Origin: Hyalella azteca
Lineage: Eukaryota; Arthropoda; Malacostraca; Amphipoda; Hyalellidae
NCBI RefSeq assembly: GCF_000764305.2
Contig: NW_025943855.1
Span: 124,001 to 188,000, forward strand
DNA length: 64,000 nucleotides
Direction: 5' to 3'
Shown here: in pieces, positions 48,976 through 58,848 of the stretch
How positions within the stretch are numbered: position 1 is the first letter of the stretch
Layout: each line of letters begins with the position of its first letter
Position numbers and translations under genes: made by a program
Notes under the pieces: model-generated
The model's database searches: none
Seen by the model: only the letters and a program-made list of their open reading frames with translations
Told to the model about the DNA's origin: nothing

Positions 48976-49827
48976 TTAATATTCATTGTCTTGCATTAAG
49001 TATACGAACGATTAGTTAATTCGTAATTCGCATACAACCGTATATGAATTAAGTATACGATTGATCATCCCGCTAGATCACCGGTAGCGGGAAAGAAGCT
49101 AGGTACCTATTAAATTCAGTAGCATGTTAGCTCACGTGTTATGTAGTTCGGCTCGTCTGAACTCTGAATTGCATGTTTAGTGTGCATGATGCCGATGGGA
49201 AACTCTGCCTAATGATTACTTAATGAAGTTTAGTTCATTGCGGTCAACTTAAGAGACAAATTTTCAACTAACTAATACTTTTTATAAGTCTAATTTTAAT
49301 TGTTGAGAACTTGAGTGAAAGGTGCAGGCATACAACTTCCAAGTGATTACGTACTTTATAGAAACTGAGCAAGTTAACATACATATTTTAAGCCTTTAAA
49401 AAGTTCATTTTTGCCTCAAATAACGATGTTGAGTTGAAAAAGTGGTCTTCGTGGATTGAAATAGTATATGAATCTTCAAAATTAGAATTCCATCCTGACT
49501 AAAACAAAGCTTAATATAAAGGAAAAACTAGAGAGGTGACGGAATTACCCACGATGTCGGAATATACCGCGTTTACCCTATCAACTTTCATAGGTGCTTC
49601 GATGTTCTCACTAGTTGACTTGGACTTTTCTCTGCGGATCTCAACATTTTCCCACTAGACCTAGTGTTTTGCATGAATCTGGCGCGCAATAGTATGATGT
49701 CACTATTTCAACCATCAACGCATGCGTGAAACTAAGACCAAGCTTAATATAAAGGAAAAAGTTGGGGGTGTCGGAAACTCAGAATTACCCACAGTGTTGG
49801 ATTCTATGGTGTGTTTACACTTTACCC

Positions 49828-50707
49828 TATTAAAAATTCGTCATGCCAGAGCTCAGAGATTTAATAAACAGGTATGAAAATTCCAATCCTGCAGGCTGAC
49901 CCTTGACTTATTTCTATACAAAAGAAATCAAGAAACAAAACACATTTTGCCAATGATTTTAATAAACAGGTAAAAACAACTTTTTATAAGCAATTTTTTT
50001 TACATTTCTGCCTATTGCCTAATAATACAAATTGGCTTATAGCCCTTGCCTTACATTAATAGGTATTAGGTAGGCTAATTGCAGAAAATAAATAAAGTCA
50101 AATACCTACTGAAATACCTAGGTAGCTAGCCTAAGCTAGGACATTTTTACCCACATTTCAGTTCTAAAAACCCTGTGAAAAAATTCCCACAATAAATTCT
50201 CCAAAGAATTTAGGTATACCATATGCTTGATTGGGTAGGTAAATACTTGATATAATTAAATAGGTTAACAAGTAATAATATATAAGAATCAAAGTGAATG
50301 ATGATGCGTTTGAAACTAATAATCAACATGCGTTGTAGGCTTAGGCTAGGTTGTACTACCTGGCAGTACCTGCCACCTGGTAGGTAGGTATTTCTAGTTT
50401 CTTAACTAGACAAACTTTTCATCATAAGAGTTCAAAATTTACCTGAATTTTAGTGAATTAAATAATCAATAGTGATGTATCATCAAAATAAGATGAATTT
50501 TCCTCATATGTGGCACATTATATAAGAAGTTAGACTCTGAATAGCTATCTTAACTTTAACCAGTCAGAACGACAGATCATAACTACATAAAGATAAGTTC
50601 TAGGTATTCACTATTGCATAGACTTAGAGGCATTTCAGTTGTTAGGAATGTTCTAGTCACGGCGTACTAGTAATTACCACGTTAAAAAAAATACAATTAA
50701 TACTCAC
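49828..50707 (-). other. 5' part of the first intron of the SR gene
   Basis: AT-rich intron with several CTAGGTAG / GTAGGTAGG short runs near 50,100-50,400. No open exon. Confidence 0.45.
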
Positions 50708-50713
50708 ATTCTT

Positions 50714-50722
50714 GGCGCGAAA
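50714..50722 (-). promoter_or_regulatory. E2F consensus site
   Basis: TTTCGCGCC on minus matches the E2F consensus (TTTSGCGCS) exactly. It lies just upstream of the exon-1 donor. Confidence 0.4.
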
Positions 50723-50830
50723 GTATTCCAATTGTCGCCAAATAAACTCCAGAGTGAGAAATTCACGAATAACAGCAAATAACAATATTAGCACAGAGTC
50801 AAATCACACTTTCGATGTTTTCACAAGATT

Positions 50831-50842
50831 GGCGGCCATCTT
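50831..50842 (-). promoter_or_regulatory. YY1/TISU-like element
   Basis: AAGATGGCCGCC on minus differs by one base from the AAGATGGCGGC core that binds YY1 and serves as a short-UTR start. It is directly joined to a CCAAT motif. Confidence 0.4.
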
Positions 50843-50850
50843 CCTGAGGC

Positions 50851-51600
50851 AACGGTTAAAAGTCAACCCGCTGAAATTCTCAAACATAATAAAACCTCAG
50901 TTGAAGTATTACATTCGGAAATAAAATATAAATGCTCCAAAATATTATTCTGAAAAAACGCTTATAACTATGGTAACTATTTTTTTACTTCGACTTTTCA
51001 TATTAAACAATCGATGTTTTACACTGATTTTCGTATTTTTATATTATCATTCATATTGGTCATCTCATTGAAACCCCCTCTTAAGTTTCGAGTAACAAAT
51101 TTCTTGCTTTAGTGTGTATAATAACTAATTTTTTGGCAAAATTTTTCAGAATATACATAACATCATTTACTGATGGAATCTATTTTGTGGTTTGAAACCA
51201 CATCAACGCTTTGGGTACTAAATGTCATGAAGAATTTATACAGCAGATTTTCTACGCATAAGTTTGTTACCAGCTGAAATCTATGTAGAATTTCAAATCT
51301 TAAATATTTATCGAAATCACGAGCTATATTATAGCACAATAATCAGACTTATAACTTGAACTTTTTTTGTGCAATACGACCAGTTGCATAGAGATTAGTT
51401 ATTCTGACATCTCATTTGTGACGATTTCATTATTTCTGGGTTATAACATACGTAGCGTTAGTTATACACAAATAAAATTTCAGTTCATTGAAATGCAACT
51501 CCTTGTACCATACTGCATAATTAAATTCCAAAGATTCAGAATAGAAGATGTTTGCATGTAGATCCTTCTCCCTGTTATCCGCCGTTATCCGCCGTTAACT
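50851..51600. other. upstream flank of the SR gene, no feature
   Basis: AT-rich. The plus frame at 51,367-51,561 is not recognised. Confidence 0.4.
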
Positions 51601-51842
51601 CGTTCATAACATTACATAACATAATATAACATAACATAACATAACATAACATAACATGACATAACATGACATAACATAACATAACATAACATAACATAAT
51701 ATAACATAACATAACATAACATAACATAACATAACATAACANGACATGACATGACATGACATGACATGACATGACATGACATGACATGACATGACATGAC
51801 ATGACATGACATGACATGACATGACATGACATGACATGACAT
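51601..51842. repeat. pentanucleotide microsatellite (ATAAC)n / (ATGAC)n
   Basis: ATAAC-type units fill 51,601 to about 51,740, and ATGAC-type units continue to 51,842, with one undetermined base at 51,742. The array abuts the 3' end of the LINE on the minus strand and is best read as that LINE's expanded terminal repeat. The Met-Ser-Cys-His-Val frames across it are artefacts. Confidence 0.95.
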
Positions 51843-52860
51843 AAGTGATCTCGGCGCTGAAGTGTAGGCCTGATGTGGCGTGTCGCCGATTCTTTTCCTT
51901 TTCGTACCTTGTTCACAGAAGATCTAAAATCGTGTCTTTTGACCGGATCTTTTCATGACTGACGATAGTTTGAAAAAGCTACTGGACTTTCACCGGGTTC
52001 GATATGGTGCTAAGCATTTCAAATCTGAACATATATTTTTCCATAGCTTTATCTAGTCTGTTCTTGAACGCGTTCATACTTGGAGCGCCAACGATGTCAT
52101 CGGGTACGCTGTTCCACATGTTGGTGATTCGCAGCGAGAAGAAATGTTGCCGCGTTGAGAAGTTGCAGCGAATTTTTTTAGTTTATAGCCGTGGCTCCTG
52201 GTGTTGGTTCTTGTTTCAAATTCTTGTAATCATTGGGGGACCTTGTATAAACCATGAGTATACTTGTAAACTTCAATGCGGTCCTCACGCAGACGTCGAT
52301 AACTGAGGCTTGGAAACTTCATAATCTCTAATCTCTCTTCATAGGACTTGCCCTTCAAGCCTTGAATTATCCTTGTTGCACGTCTTTGAATATTCTCTAT
52401 TAAATGAAAATATATAGCGGTTTCAGCGTTTATTAGGCCGTAGGCCTGTTGCCAATTCTTAACATCGCCGAACATCCACAGCTTATTGCGGTCTCGAACT
52501 TGCAACTCACTGCTACAATTCTGATTTGCTTAACCGCCCGGCCTCCTTGCCGATTCTGACCAGAAACTGGCATACAGAGCTGGGATCGAACCCGCACCTC
52601 TCTGCTCCAATCTTGGTACTCTGAACTTTAACCACTGGGCCACCCTGCCTATTAAACTTTTGTCCTTTTTAAATCTCGGTGACCACGCAACGTTTCCAAA
52701 CTCTAGATTCGGGCGCACGACAGCAACATATAACAGCTTCATCACTTCTGCATCCAGGAACTCGTATGAGCGTCTGATTAGTCCAAGAAGTTTGTTGGAT
52801 GTGTTAGCTTGCGTTTCAACATGCCTAAAAATTTTCAGCTTCTTGTCCATTCATGATTAT
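51843..52860 (-). pseudogene. 5'-truncated CR1/L2-like LINE, C-terminal reverse transcriptase
   Basis: Minus-strand frames encode the region after the RT active site of CR1/L2-type non-LTR elements: LLGLIRRSYEFLDAEVMKLL, VRPNLEFGNVAWSPRFKKD, then IENIQRRATRIIQGLKGKSY, LPSLxYRRLR-type text (here FPSLSYRRLR), and HFFSLRITNMWNSVPDDIV near the C-terminus, stopping at TAG (51,979-51,981). One in-frame TGA follows YKVPQ. A stop codon directly precedes the first recognisable residues near 52,855, consistent with 5' truncation. A SINE interrupts the frame at 52,405-52,648. The 3' UTR ends GAATCGGCGACACGCC...GGCCTACACTTCAGCG and runs into the microsatellite. Confidence 0.85.
52405..52648 (-). mobile_element. 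tRNA-derived SINE, copy 1 (inside the LINE)
   Basis: The minus strand begins GGCAGGGTGGCCCAGTGGTT and contains an A box TGGCCCAGTGG (52,632-52,642) and a B box GGTTCGATCCC (52,582-52,592) at tRNA-like spacing. These are Pol III promoter elements. The tail carries AGAATTGGCAACAGGCCTAC and AAACGCTGAAACCGC. It is flanked by perfect 8-bp duplications (CTATTAAA on plus at 52,397-52,404 and 52,649-52,656). It resembles the SINE at 57,638-57,934 along its length. Confidence 0.88.
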
Positions 52861-53310
52861 TAAATATCCGCGACAAATCTTATTTCGTATCGCACACATA
52901 AATTTTTTATTTGGATCACATGGACACTGCTCCGTAACACACTCTCATTAATACCTGCGCAATGATATCTCCTCTTTGGGGGATACTCATAAATGCTTAC
53001 CTTTCGATGTCTGTTCCAAAATTATCCGGTTATCGCGATGATCTGACATGGTAATCATGTCCCGAGTGGCTAATCTTGTAAAAATCTCATTACTATCTTT
53101 GAATTGCTATAAACTTCATTATTACTATAAAGCATTACCATAAAAATTGTCATTATTACCCAAAACCCAGACAGTGAATATAACCATAAACCAAAGCATC
53201 AGTGATTCCACAGTTTTCTGCGTGTTATGTGCTTCTTCGGTACAGGCATTGTTCTTGCGGTCGGAACTCAAAAGTCAGTTTGAGTTCATTCAACTCAAAC
53301 GTCAGTTTAA

Positions 53311-53757
53311 GTTCCGATACATGGTTTTTACAAGGTCCCAGAAGGATTACTAGAATTTGAAACAAGAACAACACCAGGGGCAACGGCTATAAACTAAAAA
53401 AACTGCGTTGTAACACATCCATGCAACAATATTTCTTCTCGCTTCGAGTCACCAACATGTGGTACAGCCTCCCTGATAGCATCGTTGAAGCTCCGAGTAT
53501 CAACGCCTTCAAGAACAGACTAGGCGAAGCTAAGCAGGAGCATATGTTCAGTCTTAAAATGCCTAGAAACTTATGGACCGCAAAAAGTCCAACATCTATC
53601 TCAATCAATCGTCAGTTATGTAAAGATGGAGTTCCAAAGGCCGGATCCCATGGAATCAAGTCACGAAAATTACAAGAATCGGCAACAGGCCATGGGCCTA
53701 TTTCTTCAGTGTCGACACTTCTATTCTATTCTATTTGTAACAGACCTCGGTCTGATG
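53311..53757 (+). pseudogene. second CR1/L2-like LINE fragment, opposite strand
   Basis: The plus strand carries the same C-terminal text as the neighbouring LINE (QQYFFSLRVTNMWYSLPDSI and INAFKNRLGEAK), preceded by a one-base deletion near 53,365 that breaks the frame. The 3' UTR ends AGAATCGGCAACAGGCCATG followed by GGGCCTATTTCTTCAGTG and a short (TTCTA)n run at 53,721-53,737. The two fragments lie 5' to 5' (divergent), about 450 bp apart. Confidence 0.8.
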
Positions 53758-56044
53758 CAGTATGTCTTGGTCTTGCAATCTCATGATTGCAAACATAACG
53801 ATCGATAATTTTCGTTGTTTTGAAGGAATACAATATCCAATATTGTCTCTCTTTGCGCTATGTTGTCTTGTTTGGTTTAATATTTTAGATAGTGAGCTAG
53901 ACCAATAAAATATTGATCAATACGTATCAAATATTTTCTTCTGCTATGGTATACTGGTGCGCTAGTGCGATATGACTTCTGAAGGGAGAGCAAGTTCAAT
54001 CATGTCGAAGCAAGGCTTCTAGGGCTCGTGCATAAGAATCTTTTCTTGTTTGGTGAAATAAAAGCAACGACCCACGCTCAAGAGCACAGGAAACACATTA
54101 AGCGCAAGGTGACTTTAATTTGTTCACCAAGCGCTCGCTGCCAAACGAAATCAGCGTGATACGTAGAAAGAAAAAAATATATATATAGGGCAGGCTCTCG
54201 GACTTCAGTTTCGTGACGCCTGTGGCATGGTGCTAATTAACTTAAGTAATTATACTGTAGTATATTTAACAGAGCAAAAAAAAAAAAACTTCGAATGAAA
54301 GGCGGGTCATAAGACAAACCGAACGAAAATAAACCGAAACGTAAATAAACGAAATGGGAATCGCGACGCTGTGAAACCGAAGGTAGAAAAAAACTTCGTG
54401 CAATATGAGTAGGCTCTAGATGGCACAACTTACTTGGAAAGCGACCCTGCATGTATTTTAGAGCTGCGAAGTTTACAGAATCATTCTACGCTGGTCTTAT
54501 ATCTCAACTTGCAATTGTCAAAGTTACTGGCATGTGTCAACATGAATAATACCCTTATACGGCGTTTCAAGCCTCATAACAATGACGCAATGCCCCCCGC
54601 CACATAGTCATTGTCGCCCAAGATTTTCCGAACATAAGCGGGGCCCAAGTTATTCTGTAAATTTTGGACGTTCCCTGTCTTAGCTCGAAGTAAGTTTACT
54701 TCCAAATTTCTCGATAAAATTAAAGTATGAATAATCTACCATAAATCTGAAAAAACAACTTCAAAACGAATAACGAAACTCGTGATTGTCTTTGCAGCAT
54801 AGAGGATTCTATGAAAGACATCTTGGCTCAGCTCCTCTTCAGTTGTAAAGCGTATAAGTTCAGGCAGAGACACCTGCTCTCATAAAAAATTAAAAGAGCG
54901 GTTTGACGTCTTCAACCTGTAAGCTGGCATAGCCTGCACCCACAGTGAAGCAACAGATGCAGAGACGCGAATAGGAAAATAATCGCTACCTACATATCAA
55001 ATCAGCTCCCATTAAATAAAAGAACAATATCTGCAGAGATAAGAACCAAGTCTAATCTTTCTCCTAAACTACGGCATCGGTCAATATACGTATAGACTTC
55101 TGTATCATTCAGAAATTCCGTAATGTGCCACCGGTTCATTTGTAATATAGACACATGATAAAGCTGCGGTTTTTGTTGCATCAATGGCGATTGTTAGCTT
55201 GAAGTTCGAAATGGGCCCCACGAGACATCTGTGGTGAGACCTCCTCTTCGACCATCTCCGTCTGACACCAGCATGAATTGTAACCATGAATCGTTTCTAA
55301 ATAATCGTTTTGAACTCATGTTTCAGAAAGCAAGATGATACTTTTTCGAGAGTGTAGGAGAAGTTTAATTTATGCAAGATATTGGTAGGTGGTATAAAGG
55401 TTCAGTGATACTATCTGAAAAGTTAAATAAGGCGGGCGATGCCGTATGATGCGTATACCTTCCGGTTGGGGTTACTTCTCCTGCAAACTGTGTGTTGTGC
55501 TGCTAAAGGAGGACTGGTGAAGTTTTGGTTACATTGCTTAATTTCGTTCAGCCGATTCAAACATCTGCTAGTCACACGCTTCAATATTCCAAACTTAGTA
55601 TGTGATGAAGCCTTTCTTGGAGATTCAACACAACCAAAGTCGAAGCTTGACAAAAATTCTAAGTCGGATAATACAAGCACGAGGGAAGATCCGTGGCAGC
55701 ACAGTAAACATCGATGGTGGAGGAAGCTATACAGCGAGGCAGCATGTGCAGGTGAAATTGGTTTACCAGGCGATATTCCATAAGGCTTTCTGGCATGATG
55801 GGGTAACTATTCGACCAGTGATAGGCCAGCATCAAAATATCATTGCACTGTGGCTCCTATCAAGGAATGAGATCTAGTACGAATATAATTTATTAGGGAC
55901 AAAGACAGTAGGTTCACGATGAATCTAAAATGCGAATATATCTAATTTAAGTTTCTTTTCGGATTGCGTTGTAATAAATAACTTGGGGTAGAAGAGCAGA
56001 AAGCTCTCCTAAAGAGAACACGATGCAGAGAAGGTCCTAACATA
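53758..56044. other. noncoding DNA with unrecognised frame scraps
   Basis: Overlapping frames at 55,002-55,287 (minus) and 55,439-55,877 (plus) look like a broken coding region or old transposon but match no family I can name. A short (TA)n run lies at 54,176-54,186. Confidence 0.4.
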
Positions 56045-56195
56045 TATAACTCAGTACTTACCCACTGCGCTGCAGTGAGTGACAGAGAGCGCATTTTCTC
56101 GTCGACAAAAACGTGAAGTCACGGACGGACAGACGGACGAACATGGCTAGCACTAAAGTACATTTTTCCCATAAATGAGAAATTGCGATAAAAAG
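56045..56195 (+). repeat. dispersed GCGCATTTTCTC repeat, copy 4
   Basis: TATAACTCAGTACTTACCCA, then GAGCGCATTTTCTCGTCGAC, then a GACGGACA-type run and CCATAAATGAGAAATTGC. Confidence 0.8.
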
Positions 56196-57313
56196 AAATC
56201 TTGATTGGCTTGTATGCAATGGCAGGAAAACAAGGAGAGGGCGAAGTTGCCTCTGAAACATAATAAAGTAAAACTTTATGATGGAAATACACCCGCATGC
56301 CAGCAAATAAGAATTTTATTGCATTTTGGGCATATGCCTAAGTTTATTCCTAATACTAATACGTTAGGACCCCGTGAGTCCCGTTAGTTTGTATTGCAAA
56401 GCTGTTTGCAGCGCGGTTGCAGTGATTCCAAAAGACAGATCTATTCACATGTCAGAGACATTGTAGGCCCTGCTGTTCTCTCCTACAAATAGTCAGCTGT
56501 ATAGTCCGATGACCTCTAGAACCACCAACTTCGCGGCTTGCTGTTTGAGGTTGAGTAAGTCATTTTAGTGCCTTCAAGAAGCTTTATACGTTCTATATCG
56601 AACATATTGCGAGTTTTCTAGATATACAACTGATTCCAAGCCTCTCTAACCGTAATCCACGGACAAATTGGAGAAATTACACGAAAAATTGTAAATTTTG
56701 CGCAGATAGGATCTGATCATTTTTGTAAATCACACAGATTGTCAGCAGTTACTTTCGATTTAGGCCTGATTTTATTAGTTATATGTTGCTTAGTTTCCAG
56801 GAATAGGCTAGCTGCCTTTGTTTTCTTGTAAAATCTCATTATTGTAAGAGCTCTTTGATGCGGTTACCGTACTGACTACTGAGTAACTGAACTGAGACAC
56901 AAGTCTACTTATTTTTTGGTCGACTTAAACAGCCGTATTAATTTATTCTGTTCATTATGCTCTCTGACGTTAGATTTTCGTCAATTAGTTGATCCAGATT
57001 CCAGTCTTCCAGACTGGCACAGTTCTCAACATGGGCAAATTATTGGCCGCATAGTGACAAACCATAGATTTTTTAGAATCAGTCCATTTTTAATTTCCTC
57101 ATTTACCTAAGATTTAAACCAATTTCTTATATATGATAATGCTGGTATCCACTATCCAGCTCCAGCCTCCAGGGACCAGGATACTTTACTGGTCTACTTT
57201 TACTTTTTAGGACTCAAAAATGAACTTGAGCCTTTGACTTTGAGAGAGAATCTAAAAAACTCTCTGCTTTGCCACCATGGTGGAATTCTAACATATAGTG
57301 CTCAAAGGTACTT
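56196..57313. other. noncoding DNA with a duplicated segment
   Basis: No gene recognised. The stretch 57,048-57,112 (CATAGTGACAAACC...CCTCATTTACCTAA) recurs at 57,935-57,990 and continues after the transposon at 58,834. Confidence 0.5.
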
Positions 57314-57600
57314 GTGGGCGGAGTCATGTCATCTCCCATCTGTGAGTGGGCGGAGTCATGTCATCTCCCATCTGTGATTGGTTGAGAGGGTCATACTTTC
57401 TGGCAGAAAGTATGACCCTTCAGAAAGTTTCTGCACTGTGATTGGTCAATAGGATCATGATATCATCCTCTCAAGACTGCGATTGGCTGATAGGATCATG
57501 ATCTCATGCTATCCAGGTTATGACTGGTTATGGGATCATGATGTCATGTTATCCAGGCTGTGATTGGCTAAGCAATGGCCGTTCCATTGGTCATTTAAAA
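57314..57600 (+). repeat. GC-box/CCAAT-rich degenerate tandem array
   Basis: Two 32-bp units begin GTGGGCGGAGTCATGTCATC (57,314 and 57,346). They are followed by four to five diverged units of about 40 bp built on GTGATTGGCTGATAGGATCA and ATGATNTCATGNTATCCAGG. ATTGG (reverse CCAAT) thus recurs near 57,377, 57,441, 57,482, 57,563 and 57,586, and TTTAAAA follows at 57,594. It could be a repetitive promoter or a minisatellite. No coding sequence is linked to it. Confidence 0.55.
57388..57418. repeat. perfect 14-bp hairpin
   Basis: GGGTCATACTTTCT and AGAAAGTATGACCC flank a 3-base loop (GGC). Confidence 0.85.
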
Positions 57601-57637
57601 CCCCCTAGAATTTCACCTTGCATGGACACATCATAGT

Positions 57638-57934
57638 AATAAATAATAATAATAGTGGTTTCCGCGTTTACTAGGCCATTGGCCAGCCTGTTGCCAATTC
57701 TTAACATTGCAGATTGCAGAACATTCACAGCTTGCTGTGGTCTTAAATTCACAACTCACTGCTACAAATTCTGCTTTGCTTAACTGCCTGGCCTCCTTGC
57801 CGATTCTGACCAGAAACTGGTGCACAGAGCTGGGATTGAAGCCGCATCTATCTGCGCCAATCCTGGTAGGAGGTACCGTGGTACGGTACCTACTACTCTG
57901 AAGTCTGAACTTAACCACTGGGCCTGGCCCTGGG
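57638..57934 (-). mobile_element. tRNA-derived SINE, copy 2
   Basis: Same family and orientation as copy 1. Its A box is intact over most positions (GGCCCAGTGG), while the B box has decayed (GCTTCAATCCC). The tail is AGAATTGGCAACAGGC then GGCCTAGTAAACGCGGAAAC and an (ATT)n run. CATAGT at 57,632 and 57,935 is a candidate 6-bp target duplication. An extra hairpin-forming block sits between the boxes (about 57,868-57,896). Confidence 0.8.
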
Positions 57935-57990
57935 CATAGTGACAAACCAGAGATTTTTTAGAATCAGTTCATTTTTAATTTCTTCATTTA

Positions 57991-58833
57991 GGGTAAACGC
58001 GGTATATTCCGACACATTAAGGACGCATCGAGAAATGAAAAACTAGGTATAAAAAAAAACGTATGCGTTACGTAAGTTCTGTTGCCTTTACATGACTCTC
58101 AAAACACTTCACTTCGCGTCAGCAACGATGAAACGTCACAAAATGTTGCCATATTTATTAAAAAGCCTTTAGAATGGAAACCTACCAAATCCCTATATTC
58201 CGTCAATTGCTGTGTGAGCTGTATTGGGATACAACACGGCTTTGAATTAGAACACTAACGAATATTGAACACTACTTAATTACATTTTAATTAACAGCTA
58301 TTAGGCTTTTAATTAAGCAAATTTCAATTTTTGTACAAAGCTTAGAACGATCTGTGTGTGTCTAATTCAAGTTGTGTCGGAATTAGTTTTCATGTGTCTA
58401 AATCCAACATCCTAAATCCAACATCTCAACTTAATCATCTATTAATTTATTTACGACTTGAAATCAGCAAATACAAGTATACTTAAAGGATTCCTAATAT
58501 ATTCACAGACTTATTTAAAAGTCTCGAACCATAATATTCTTTCTACACAAACAGTTTATCACTATTTGGTTGAGCAAGGTCTACTATCAACTTTGACACG
58601 TTTTTTGATATTCTCACTGGGTGACATGCACTGTCTCTTTGGATCTTAACATTTTCCGACCAGACGGCCCAGACCTAGTGTTTTGGCAATAGTATGGCGC
58701 GCAATAGTATTATGTCACTATTTTAACCATCAATGAATGCGTGGAACTAAGATAAAGCTTAATAGTTAATATAAAGGAAAAAGTTGAGAAGTGTCGGAAT
58801 TACCCACGATTTAGGAATATACTGCGTTTACCC
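57991..58833. mobile_element. TA-target DNA transposon family, copy B
   Basis: An 843-bp element with TIRs GGGTAAACGCGGTATATTCC (left) and GGGTAAACGCAGTATATTCC (right, reversed), flanked by TA. It is uninterrupted and therefore gives the reference structure for copies A and C. The related sequence at 57,048-57,112 reads straight through (ATTTACCTAA), showing the unoccupied site. The short plus-strand frame at 58,458-58,649 is shared with copy A (47,108-47,344) but does not look like a transposase. Confidence 0.88.
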
Positions 58834-58848
58834 TACCTAATAGTAAAT

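Larger units (their letters stand above)
47406..49497. mobile_element. hAT-like DNA transposon, 2.09 kb (nested in copy A)
   Basis: The ends CAGTGTGGAATTCT and, reversed, CAGGATGGAATTCT match at 12 of 14 positions. They are flanked by an identical 8-bp duplication ACTAAAAC (47,398-47,405 and 49,498-49,505). Copies B and C show the uninterrupted target (ACTAAGAT and ACTAAGAC). An 8-bp target duplication with CA(G) ends is the hAT hallmark. The interior has short AT-rich frames only (for example 47,702-47,998) and no recognisable transposase, so it is probably a non-autonomous derivative. Confidence 0.85.
46548..49578. mobile_element. TA-target DNA transposon family, copy A (nested in C)
   Basis: GGGTAAACGCGGTATATTCC at the left and its exact complement at the right, each followed inward by GAC, form intact TIRs flanked by TA (46,546-46,547 and 49,579-49,580). 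The element lies inside copy C and itself holds a hAT-like insertion. Without that insertion it is about 931 bp, close to copies B and C. Intact TIRs make it younger than C. Confidence 0.88.
45978..49827. mobile_element. TA-target DNA transposon family, copy C (outer, oldest)
   Basis: The decayed ends GGGTCTTCCATATTCCAACA (left) and, reversed, GGGTAAAGTGTAAACACACC (right) are flanked by TA at 45,976 and 49,828. The element is interrupted at a TA by copy A. Removing copy A and one TA leaves about 817 bp that aligns with copy B along its length, including TTCCTAATATATTCACAGAC. No transposase frame is visible, so it is probably non-autonomous. TA target and TIR type suit the Tc1/mariner-pogo group, which is an inference. 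Confidence 0.8.
50708..50850 (-). promoter_or_regulatory. promoter and 5' UTR exon of the SR gene
   Basis: On the minus strand this block carries CCGCCAAT (CCAAT box), GAAGATGGCCGCC (YY1/TISU-like), and TTTCGCGCC (E2F consensus). It ends CGCGCCAAGAAT before GTGAGTATT, a consensus donor at 50,702-50,707. The first ATG opens an 11-codon upstream frame (MAANLVKTSKV) that stops within the exon. The next acceptor with coding sequence on this strand is the SR exon, whose ATG is the first base after its acceptor. That is why the two are joined here. The start site is not located precisely. Confidence 0.5.

Noticed and set aside
51575..51916. Met-Ser-Cys-His-Val repeat protein
   Set aside because: Translation of a pentanucleotide microsatellite at a LINE 3' end.
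55002..55877. Transposase gene from frames on both strands
   Set aside because: No catalytic motif or known domain could be identified, so the region is left as unrecognised.
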